From Candidatus Cloacimonadota bacterium (lineage in GTDB: Bacteria; Cloacimonadota; Cloacimonadia; JGIOTU-2), in assembly GCA_014384665.1 (NCBI GenBank), contig JACNFI010000088.1, forward strand, positions 1 to 5,617: a stretch of 5,617 nt of DNA, written 5' to 3'. Position 1 is the stretch's first letter. Every line of letters begins with the position of its first letter. Of the stretch, positions 1 to 5,567 are shown piece after piece. The position numbers and the translations under genes were made by a program. The notes under the pieces were generated by a model, which saw nothing but the letters and a program-made list of their open reading frames with translations, had not been told where the DNA came from and ran no database searches.

Positions 1-45
1 TTTGACCATCTAAAGTCACACTTATTGCACTGTCCAAAAATATGA
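1..45 (+). CDS. Possible 3' end of an upstream gene (partial)
   Basis: From the first base, frame 1 stays open for 14 codons (reading FDHLKSHLLHCPKI) and stops at TGA 43-45. The stop overlaps an ATG at 42-44 in the ATGA arrangement common between co-transcribed genes. This fits the end of a gene lying upstream and just ahead of the PIN gene. Fourteen codons are too few to recognise a family, and an open run of this length can arise by chance, so the call rests mainly on the ATGA overlap. Confidence 0.3.
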   Translation, partial: FDHLKSHLLHCPKI

Positions 46-52
46 TACCACC

Positions 53-940
53 ATAATTATCTTAGGAATTGACACAAATATATTATATAATTGTAGTATT
101 AGTGAACATTTAATTCCATCACTTACATTAATAAATTGTAGAAAGTATATTTATACACCAAACTGGTTGTTATTTGTTATACCAAGTGCTGTTATGCATG
201 AATTAGAAGAAGCAGCAAATATAAGAAGTAATGAAGGTTTTTTAAAACATGCCGGTAGAATAGGCTTTAGAGCTTTACAAGAAATAATTGAATTAAGTCA
301 AAATCCTGATATGGTTGGAGTATCAATAATTATAGTAGGAGAAGCTAATCCTGTCTTGGATACAAGAATTGAATTACAGGGACTTAGAAATGATTTTTAT
401 AATATGAATGTAATAAATAAAGAAAACAGAGTTTTCAAAAGAATGACAAAAACATCCAGCGGTGATATGATAATAAGAGACCAGTTTAAGAAATTCTTAC
501 GACAAATAGATTTCCATAAAGGGGTTTACTTTTTAACAGCTGATAAGTCAAATGTAGCTTTAGCAAGAACAGAAGGATTAAATCCAATATATTTTAAATT
601 TCCAGGAAAATTTTATTACGGACATAGGCTAATAAAGCCATTTAGTATCAGTAATGATAATTATAATGATATTAGAATTGATATCCCAATTGGAAAGTTA
701 ATTTATGAATTTGCTGTGGAATTTGGGTCGATAAAAATAAATATTGGTAATGTAGAAATATTGATGCGTTGTGATTCAAAAGGAGAAAATTTAGACAACT
801 GGCTTAAAAGACAGTTAGTTATTGAAAAAAAGTATTTAAAAATACTACTCGGTGAATATGAGGGTGTATTTAATTTTGATTATATAATTAAAAAATGTAA
901 TGATATTAATGAAATTTTTTTTGATAAAGAGATAGTGTGA
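53..940 (+). CDS. PIN-domain nuclease, start disrupted or non-canonical
   Basis: Likely a metal-dependent RNase of the PIN fold. The frame is open from base 14 and contains the N-terminal PIN signature GIDTNIL (first Asp at 71-73), which lies upstream of the first TTG (167), so a start at 167 would delete an active-site residue. Numbering from 53, the acidic set is Asp7, Glu50/52 in IPSAVMHELEE, Asp138 in GDMIIRD and Asp164 in FLTADKSN, the usual four-acid PIN layout. After about residue 190 there is a C-terminal extension of roughly 100 residues (around IGKLIYEFAVEFGSI) that I do not recognise, so it is longer than a typical VapC toxin, and no VapB-like antitoxin gene is visible. No ATG, GTG or TTG lies in frame before GIDTN. 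An ATG at 42 sits one frame away and reads MIPP then stop; a -1 shift there would give MIPPIIILGIDTN. Coordinate 53 is therefore only the join point. It could be a pseudogene, a sequencing error or a recoded gene. Confidence 0.75.
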   Translation: MIILGIDTNILYNCSISEHLIPSLTLINCRKYIYTPNWLLFVIPSAVMHELEEAANIRSNEGFLKHAGRIGFRALQEIIELSQNPDMVGVSIIIVGEANPVLDTRIELQGLRNDFYNMNVINKENRVFKRMTKTSSGDMIIRDQFKKFLRQIDFHKGVYFLTADKSNVALARTEGLNPIYFKFPGKFYYGHRLIKPFSISNDNYNDIRIDIPIGKLIYEFAVEFGSIKINIGNVEILMRCDSKGENLDNWLKRQLVIEKKYLKILLGEYEGVFNFDYIIKKCNDINEIFFDKEIV

Positions 941-1008
941 AAAATATTACATCGAATAGATATATTTTAAAAAGATTATAAAAATAACAAATATTAATTT
1001 TAAGAAGT

Positions 1009-1037
1009 TTGACACAATTATAAAAGATTATTAATAA
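1009..1037 (+). promoter_or_regulatory. Candidate sigma-70-type promoter ahead of the E2-like gene
   Basis: A perfect -35 hexamer TTGACA occupies 1009-1014. At the standard 17-base distance lies TAATAA (1032-1037), a poor -10 match; a better-looking TATTAT at 1042-1047 is too far away for this -35. The site falls in the 144-base gap between the PIN stop and the E2-like start, so it could drive the four-gene Ubl cluster separately from the PIN gene. AT-rich spacers give such matches by chance, hence the low score. Confidence 0.35.
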
Positions 1038-1084
1038 ATGCTATTATATGTAAATATTTCAAAAAAATTAGTAGGAGGATTAAA

Positions 1085-1780
1085 ATGAAAGCAGAAGATC
1101 TAATACTACAAAATGATGAGATTGGGACAAAAGATTTCCTAGAAAAAAAAGAATGGCAAGGCAAAATAATAGGCGATATACCAGAATATCTTTATGAAAA
1201 ATATAAAGAGAAAATATTTGCTTATGTGAAAAGAACCGCTACAAATATAATAGATGAAAAGGAAAGAATACCGCTGATGTTTTATTATACTGATAAAAAG
1301 GGAAGTTCTGTTAATAAAGATGGAAAATGGAATATTCTTGATCCTTCTGAAAAAATTGGTGATATTATGTCTTTATACGACATAATTCATTGGCGAATTT
1401 CACCTGTTGGCGCCCGTTTAAGTTCTCTTCAAGCTTTTGGGAATCATGCAGTGAAAATTGTTGTAAACCCGAAGTATAGAAATTGGAAATACTTGGAAGA
1501 AAACAGACCTGGTCTTGGTATCTATTCTGTCGGACCTGATAATAAAGGAATAAGAAGGACATGGAAGATAAAACCAAGCGCTAATTATCCTGATACACCT
1601 CCAATTGTTGTCTCTTTACCTCCGTATACTAAAGATCCATGTTGGTTTAATGGGATTTTGCATTATACTACATACAAAAATAAAGGCGGTACACCCTGGA
1701 AAGATATGGCAGAAAAATGTAATAATCCTCTACTTGTTTTAGTTGTTGAATTATTTTGGAAGTATCGTATAGGAGTTTAA
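1085..1780 (+). CDS. E2-like (UBC-fold) ubiquitin-conjugating enzyme homologue, catalytic Cys absent from usual site
   Basis: In E2 enzymes the UBC fold accepts an activated ubiquitin-like protein from E1 on a cysteine. Here residues about 105-231 follow the E2 plan: first helix (GARLSSLQAF, 109-118), two strands (VKIVVNP, then RRTWKIKP), the hallmark YPDTPP (168-173), then the active-site flap and a final helix (NPLLVLVVELFWKY). By eye, the HPN motif corresponds to DPC (184-186) and the G-x-I-C-L segment to GILHY (190-194), which places His193 where the catalytic Cys should be; Cys186 and Cys212 are the nearest cysteines. The first ~100 residues are an extension beyond a minimal E2 and have no motif I recognise. 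The start is secure: AGGAGG at 1073-1078, six bases before ATG. It is the first gene of the E2-JAB-E1-Ubl cluster and matches the position of bilB in Bil operons. It could be a catalytically dead E2 variant (UEV-like) or one with a moved nucleophile. Confidence 0.7.
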   Translation: MKAEDLILQNDEIGTKDFLEKKEWQGKIIGDIPEYLYEKYKEKIFAYVKRTATNIIDEKERIPLMFYYTDKKGSSVNKDGKWNILDPSEKIGDIMSLYDIIHWRISPVGARLSSLQAFGNHAVKIVVNPKYRNWKYLEENRPGLGIYSVGPDNKGIRRTWKIKPSANYPDTPPIVVSLPPYTKDPCWFNGILHYTTYKNKGGTPWKDMAEKCNNPLLVLVVELFWKYRIGV

Positions 1781-1867
1781 TATAATTGTAATATTTATTA
1801 TTTTACATTTTTTTATTATCTATAAAAAATATATTTTACATATTACGAATTATCAAAGGAATGGAAA

Positions 1868-1966
1868 GTGCTCTTCTCTCTGGTAAGTACGAATATTATA
1901 ACTATGGATGGTACAAAAAATCAACCAATTAAAATTCAATTATCAAATTTAAAAGATGTATATTAA
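1868..1966 (+). CDS. Possible small ORF (32 aa) overlapping the JAB start
   Basis: A GTG at 1868 opens a 32-codon frame ending at TAA 1964-1966. It is preceded by AAAGGA (1855-1860) at a seven-base gap, a good Shine-Dalgarno placement. The JAB gene starts at ATG 1956, inside this ORF in another frame (11-base overlap), and has no Shine-Dalgarno of its own, so translation of the small ORF could feed ribosomes to the JAB start. The product has no signal peptide, membrane segment or motif I recognise; its end reads KIQLSNLKDVY. The frame is open further back to 1826 without a start, so it may instead be the remnant of a decayed longer gene. It may also be chance. Confidence 0.3.
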   Translation: MLFSLVSTNIITMDGTKNQPIKIQLSNLKDVY

Positions 1967-2873
1967 GCTACTTCATTTTAAAAAATATGGAAATAGACCT
2001 AATCTTTCAATAGTTGTTGATAAAAGTTCTTTAAACCATTGTTTTGTTTTTGCAAAAAGAATTATTAAGTCTAAAACACAATTTGAGGAACTTGGAGGAC
2101 TTGCATTAGGCTATTTCGATGGAATTACAACATATATAACTAAATTTATGTATGATAAAAATGCCATTACTTCTACTAGTTCTATCAGATTCAGCCTAAA
2201 AATATTTACCGAAGCTCGTTGCTATCTGCGAAAAAATATTTCACCTACAACACAATGTATCGTCGGTACATGGCATGTTCATCCCCCAGGTTATGGTACA
2301 CAGTATTCAACGATTGACAAAGAGTGTTTGTTTCAGGAAAAATGGTTATTGGAAACTGATGTACCTGAACCTAAAACTCAAAAAGTACATTTAATTCTTA
2401 ATGTTAAAAATAAACATTTTGATATTTACACTATGAAAATATTATCTCATTATAAACTAAATAAACTAAAAACTTACGATATGTCTAAATACATTTCTAT
2501 ATTTACACAGTTTTTGAATTATGATTATTCTGAAATGTGTGCACTACTTTATAAAAAAGAGGAAAAGGATTCTGATACGCAAGTATTTTCAATATTAAAA
2601 TTTCGTCCTAATAATTTATCTAATAAGAATTTGGTAGGTTTTTGGCAACATTTTCCATATAAAGATATTTGTTCCGAGTATGAAGATATTTTTCTAGAAC
2701 ACTTTCATAATAAAACGAAGCTTGATAAATTTTATTATTTCAAGTCTACTGGAGATTCAAAAGATATCAAAGAAATTTTTATATTTAAGGTTAAGCGATA
2801 TAGTTCAATGGGCTGTTCATTTGATTTTAAAAGTGTTAAACCTTCAGAAGAAAGTATAATAAATAAAAGATGA
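1956..2873 (+). CDS. JAB/JAMM-family zinc metallopeptidase (deubiquitinase-like)
   Basis: JAB/MPN+ enzymes cut ubiquitin-like proteins at their C-terminal junctions. The complete JAMM zinc site is visible: ELGGLALG (Glu45, matching the family's E-x-G-G-x-L-x-G), then HVHPP (His107, His109) and S-T-I-D (Ser118, Asp121) eight residues further on. The fold occupies roughly residues 15-165; the remaining ~140 residues (for example NKNLVGFWQHFPYKD) are an extension I do not recognise. An in-frame TAA at 1950-1952 rules out a longer N-terminus. ATG 1956 lacks a ribosome-binding site and overlaps a small upstream ORF, suggesting coupled translation. Its position between the E2-like and E1-like genes equals bilC of Bil operons and parallels Cap3 of type II CBASS. 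Expected roles are maturing the Ubl precursor or removing it from targets. The JAMM call is firm; the substrate is inferred. Confidence 0.9.
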   Translation: MYIKLLHFKKYGNRPNLSIVVDKSSLNHCFVFAKRIIKSKTQFEELGGLALGYFDGITTYITKFMYDKNAITSTSSIRFSLKIFTEARCYLRKNISPTTQCIVGTWHVHPPGYGTQYSTIDKECLFQEKWLLETDVPEPKTQKVHLILNVKNKHFDIYTMKILSHYKLNKLKTYDMSKYISIFTQFLNYDYSEMCALLYKKEEKDSDTQVFSILKFRPNNLSNKNLVGFWQHFPYKDICSEYEDIFLEHFHNKTKLDKFYYFKSTGDSKDIKEIFIFKVKRYSSMGCSFDFKSVKPSEESIINKR

Positions 2874-2911
2874 GATTTTATAAAAATTTCACTAAAACAT
2901 AGGGTGTTAAT

Positions 2912-4051
2912 ATGGCTAGGAAATTATTAATTCAGAATCCGGATTCAGAGGAATCATTACAAATAGAATTTGACGAAAATAAACTTATCAAAGATTTAGC
3001 GAATTATATAAAATCCCATTGTAATATGAATAACGAACCGATTCTCTATACTTATTTTAAAAAAGATAAGTGTGAAGAAATTGCACATAAAACATTGGTA
3101 GAGAACTCAAAAGTCATCCTGCCAGATGATATGACAATCAAAGAGGTTTTGGATTCTTTATTAGATCCAGAAATACCAATTTATATTCAAAGTATAGAAT
3201 TAAATGAAAAACTTATTTTTCAATTGCGAACCGACCGTTTTAGCAGAATAGGATATAACACAGGTTTGTTAAATAAAAAAAGTGTTCTTATTGGTGGGGT
3301 TGGACTATTAGGGAACGAAATAGCTTATAATTTAGCTGTTTTAGGAGTTGGTAATATAATAGTTGTAGATTACGGTTTTGTCGATTGGTACAATATTTAT
3401 CGGCAGCCGCTTTTTACCATCAAAGATGTTTATAAAAAGAAGGTTGAAGTTGTCAAAGAAAAACTTTCTGAAATGACAAATATAAATGTAGTTTCCGTTT
3501 ATAAAGAAGTACCATGTTTTGCATCAGAACCAAAATTTTCTACCATTAAAAAACGCCTAAATTTTTTCGACTCTATCATTAAAAAATCAGATATTGTAAT
3601 TGGATGCTTTGACACATTTAGTGCAAGAGCTGTTTTTCAGATGTTATGTATAGCTAATAATAAACCATTTATTTCAAGTGCATTGAATGCAAGTATGGGT
3701 TCAGTATCATTGTTTAATATAAATGGAAATCCTTGCTATTGTTGTGGAAGTAATCCTGATAGTTTTAATGATAAAGGTGCTTGTACGCTTTCACCTTTAG
3801 AAAGCCAAAAAATTATAGGTGGTATTACTACAAAATTTGCTATAGAAATTTTATCAAATGTAAAAATAAAACACAATTATTTTACTTATTACTCAAATAA
3901 TATTCAAATGAAATATGTTACTACATCAGGATCACCAAAATGTATTGTATGTGGGGAAAATGGAATTTCAAAATATAGTTCTAGCCCTATAGAATTTATC
4001 TATTCTTGGCTTTTTAATAGAAACGATTTACTTAATTCATTAAATATGTAA
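2912..4051 (+). CDS. E1-like (ThiF/MoeB/UBA) Ubl-activating enzyme with N-terminal beta-grasp-like domain
   Basis: E1-like enzymes adenylate the C-terminus of a ubiquitin-like protein and pass it to a cysteine. The adenylation domain spans about residues 107-320: Rossmann loop IGGVGLLG (GxGxxG at 129-134), Asp153 in VVDYG, NIYRQPLF with Arg164, the KKK run at 175-177, and GCFD (Asp234). Zinc pairs are C275/C278 in PCYCCGS and C344/C347 in KCIVCG. Cys291 in GACTLSPLES aligns with the crossover-loop cysteine of MoeB/MOCS3 and is the likely catalytic residue. Residues about 4-85 show strand-strand-helix-strand order (KLLIQNP, SLQIEFDE, LIKDLANYIKSHC, PILYTYF, later MTIKEVL), suggesting a fused ubiquitin-like domain. 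AGGGTG (2901-2906) sits five bases before ATG. The stop overlaps the next start as TAATG, so the two proteins are probably made together. Equivalent in place to bilD. Confidence 0.9.
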   Translation: MARKLLIQNPDSEESLQIEFDENKLIKDLANYIKSHCNMNNEPILYTYFKKDKCEEIAHKTLVENSKVILPDDMTIKEVLDSLLDPEIPIYIQSIELNEKLIFQLRTDRFSRIGYNTGLLNKKSVLIGGVGLLGNEIAYNLAVLGVGNIIVVDYGFVDWYNIYRQPLFTIKDVYKKKVEVVKEKLSEMTNINVVSVYKEVPCFASEPKFSTIKKRLNFFDSIIKKSDIVIGCFDTFSARAVFQMLCIANNKPFISSALNASMGSVSLFNINGNPCYCCGSNPDSFNDKGACTLSPLESQKIIGGITTKFAIEILSNVKIKHNYFTYYSNNIQMKYVTTSGSPKCIVCGENGISKYSSSPIEFIYSWLFNRNDLLNSLNM

Positions 4052-4857
4052 TGAGCTCAATTATAATATTTGATAAAGTAGGTGGGATAAGAAGAGTGAA
4101 AGATGAGGATCCAAATTCTACTTTCAATGAAATTTTAGACATTGCAAAGAATGAGTATAAGGATAAATTTGTTGGATCTTGGAGATTATGTTATCTCCCT
4201 AAAGGTCAAAATAATTTAGTTTTAATTCCCCCCAATGATAAACTTATTACTTATCTTAATAAGAATGTAACAACATTTTATTGGCAGCTACCAAGAGAGA
4301 GGACTTCATCTGATGTGTCGTTACCAATTCAATCCCAGTCTACTTATCCATCACATACCTCTACAATAACATCACCTTCCCAAACAACATTAGAAAGTGG
4401 ATCCATTACAGAAGCTGAAAATCACTCTAATGTTGTATCTAATTGTGTTATTATAATCCTATCAATAATTTTATTCACTTTATATATAAAAAATTTTGGA
4501 AAAATTGATAATTCAATGAATGAACTGATAACTATATACTTAAGTTCACTTATCATCATCATATGTATGTTATTGGGGGTCATAATTAGAGGTTTTACAG
4601 AACCAAGTGTATGGGAGAGATTTTTAGGAATTATTGTTATTTGTGCTGTTGGTCCAATATTATATTTTGTGGCTGTTTTCGCAATAATTATTGTTTTTTT
4701 TATTCCTGTTGGTTTACCATTAATGTTCTGGGATGAAATTACTGGATCACATTTATTCGAAAATGTAGGAGACAAGGTAGGAATCGTTAGTTATATAGTT
4801 ATGGTAATTGCTGAATGGATTATGTGCTTTTGTTTTTTAAATTCAGAAAACAAATAA
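4051..4857 (+). CDS. Membrane protein with N-terminal ubiquitin-like (beta-grasp) domain
   Basis: I know no named family with this layout. Residues 3-82 have a ubiquitin-like pattern: strand IIIFDKV, strand RRVKD, helix STFNEILDIAKNEYK, strand SWRLCYLPKG, then LVLIPPNDKLITYLNKN and strand TTFYWQL. Residues 83-129 form a linker rich in Ser, Thr, Gln and Pro. Residues 130-263 are a membrane domain: hydrophobic runs at about 131-147, 159-179, 191-226 (long enough for one or two passes) and 244-263, giving four or five passes. The protein ends NSENK with no Gly-Gly, so it cannot be conjugated by its own C-terminus unless cut after the Ubl domain. No signal peptide. It overlaps the E1-like gene by one base (TAATG) and lacks its own ribosome-binding site, indicating coupled translation. 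It may be the Ubl substrate, a membrane docking platform, or the effector. EccD of type VII secretion also joins a Ubl domain to membrane helices but is much longer. Confidence 0.7.
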   Translation: MSSIIIFDKVGGIRRVKDEDPNSTFNEILDIAKNEYKDKFVGSWRLCYLPKGQNNLVLIPPNDKLITYLNKNVTTFYWQLPRERTSSDVSLPIQSQSTYPSHTSTITSPSQTTLESGSITEAENHSNVVSNCVIIILSIILFTLYIKNFGKIDNSMNELITIYLSSLIIIICMLLGVIIRGFTEPSVWERFLGIIVICAVGPILYFVAVFAIIIVFFIPVGLPLMFWDEITGSHLFENVGDKVGIVSYIVMVIAEWIMCFCFLNSENK

Positions 4858-4880
4858 TATTTTCTTTAACCTCTCTCATA

Positions 4881-4906
4881 AATATTAATAACATATTTTG
4901 GCTATT
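4881..4906 (+). repeat. Imperfect direct repeat, copy 1
   Basis: The 26-base unit begins AATATTAATA and ends TTG-GCTATT. It matches the copy at 4961-4986 at 21 of 26 positions without gaps; the first ten bases and the last nine are identical, or nearly so, around a variable centre. The offset is exactly 80 bases. The unit is almost entirely A/T, so chance similarity is possible, but the shared GGCTATT end is less likely by chance. Confidence 0.4.
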
Positions 4907-4945
4907 AAAGTTATTGTAAAATCCCTTTTCATCAAAATCTATGTA

Positions 4946-4960
4946 AACATTACTAATGTT
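4946..4960. promoter_or_regulatory. Perfect 15-base dyad, operator-like
   Basis: AACATTA and TAATGTT are exact inverted copies around a single central C. The one-base centre rules out an RNA hairpin, so if functional it would be a DNA-binding site for a dimeric protein. No promoter hexamers or gene start lie close enough to assign a target, and AT-rich sequence produces such dyads by chance. Confidence 0.2.
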
Positions 4961-4986
4961 AATATTAATATACTTTATTGGCTATT
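4961..4986 (+). repeat. Imperfect direct repeat, copy 2
   Basis: Second copy of the unit at 4881-4906, with the same AATATTAATA start and GGCTATT end and five mismatches in the centre. It lies immediately after the dyad at 4946-4960, whereas copy 1 has no such dyad before it. Confidence 0.4.
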
Positions 4987-5140
4987 TTAAAATTATAAAA
5001 AGAAATCAAAGGTAAACAAGATATGGAAAATAAAATTAAATATGAAAAATTCTACAAAATTTATACCATTAAACCACAAAGCCGAATCTCTCAGCTATCA
5101 TTTCAAAACTCCCCCATTATCATTCACAAGCCCCTCTACT

Positions 5141-5194
5141 GTCATTCCCAATATTGCCATCCCCAACTTGATTGGGGATTGATTGGGAATCCAG
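5141..5194 (+). repeat. Nested palindromic element (GTCATTCCC ... GGGAATCCAG type)
   Basis: Two nested inverted repeats are visible. Outer arms ATTCCCAAT (5144-5152) and ATTGGGAAT (5182-5190) are exact complements. Inner arms ATCCCCAA (5159-5166) and TTGGGGAT (5172-5179) pair around the loop CTTGA. The edges read GTCATTCCC and GGGAATCCAG, the form of a widespread family of small bacterial palindromic repeats. It is more GC-rich than its surroundings and lies 26 bases before the GIY-YIG start. As RNA it would fold into a stable hairpin and could act as a terminator or transcript-stabilising structure. A related element in reverse orientation lies beyond the gene at 5568-5595. Confidence 0.75.
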
Positions 5195-5220
5195 AAAAGT
5201 TATATAGTTAGTCTCATCAT

Positions 5221-5517
5221 ATGGATAAAATTTATTTCGTGTACATCTTAGCAAGCAAACGAAACGGCACACTCTACATTGGAGTTACTAATAATTTAGA
5301 AAATCGAATGTATCAGCATAAGAATAAGCTCGTTGATGGTTTTACCCAAAAATATGGTGTTGATAAACTTGTTCACTATGAAATGACAAATGATGTGAGA
5401 AGTGCGATTCAAAGAGAGAAGCAATTGAAGAAATGGAATAGAAAATGGAAACTTGAACTAATTGAAAAAGAGAATCCTGAATGGAAAGACCTTTCAGAAG
5501 AATGGTTTGATGAATAG
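5221..5517 (+). CDS. Small GIY-YIG endonuclease-domain protein
   Basis: A single-domain GIY-YIG nuclease of the short UvrC-N-like (YhbQ-type) group; 98 residues is normal full length for this group. Signature residues are present: VYIL (7-10) and YIG (19-21) for the two halves of the GIY-YIG motif, Arg29 in NNLENRM, His33, and Glu66 in QREKQLKKW as metal ligand, followed by NPEW near the C-terminus. The fold cleaves DNA in UvrC and homing enzymes; the target of these short stand-alone members is not established. ATG 5221 is the only reasonable start, since it precedes the first strand by four residues, but it has no clear Shine-Dalgarno. The gene sits alone between two palindromic repeats in opposite orientation and appears unrelated to the upstream Ubl cluster. 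It is close to versions found in many bacteria, suggesting lateral spread. Confidence 0.93.
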   Translation: MDKIYFVYILASKRNGTLYIGVTNNLENRMYQHKNKLVDGFTQKYGVDKLVHYEMTNDVRSAIQREKQLKKWNRKWKLELIEKENPEWKDLSEEWFDE

Positions 5518-5567
5518 TCATATCATGCAAATAAAAACACTCATTGCATCAGTATCTAATGAAAATA

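Larger units (their letters stand above)
4858..5220 (+). other. Intergenic region without a convincing gene
   Basis: These 363 bases separate the Ubl cluster from the GIY-YIG gene. They contain a pair of imperfect direct repeats 80 bases apart, a 15-base dyad and a nested palindrome, each listed separately. A 62-codon frame at 5023-5211 is open, but half of it runs through the palindrome and its product looks like no protein, so I do not call it a gene. There is no clear GC-rich hairpin with a T-run just after the membrane protein stop, so the end of the cluster transcript is unknown. Confidence 0.6.

Noticed and set aside
69..91. TTGACA and TATAAT hexamers near the start of the window
   Set aside because: They are only 11 bases apart, too close for a promoter, and TTGACA here simply encodes part of the PIN motif GIDTN.
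167..940. TTG at 167 as the true start of the PIN gene
   Set aside because: It would remove the GIDTN motif carrying the first active-site Asp, and no Shine-Dalgarno precedes it; the same frame encodes that motif just upstream.
1365..1577. Minus-strand ORF inside the E2-like gene
   Set aside because: It is a shadow of a strong + strand coding frame with motif support, and has no recognisable motif.
1781..1786. Perfect TATAAT right after the E2-like stop, as a promoter for the JAB gene
   Set aside because: The best upstream -35 (TTGGAA at 1756-1761) is a weak match at a 19-base spacing, and such hexamers are expected by chance in this AT-rich gap.
1861..1932. 23-codon ORF from ATG 1861
   Set aside because: Its ATG directly abuts the AAAGGA motif with no spacing; the GTG at 1868 is better placed for that site, and the product has no recognisable feature.
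4422..4775. 117-residue minus-strand ORF inside the membrane-protein gene
   Set aside because: It is opposite the hydrophobic coding region, where long antisense frames arise readily; the + strand gene is coupled to the E1-like gene and has a coherent domain plan.
4858..5020. CRISPR array or attachment site
   Set aside because: There are only two imperfect AT-rich repeat copies with one 54-base gap, and no integrase, tRNA or cas gene in the window.
5023..5211. 62-codon ORF as a gene
   Set aside because: Its second half is the translation of the nested palindrome and its flank; the product resembles no protein and base composition changes halfway.
5342..5530. Minus-strand ORF opposite the GIY-YIG gene
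   Set aside because: It is a shadow of a well-supported nuclease gene and no motif is present.
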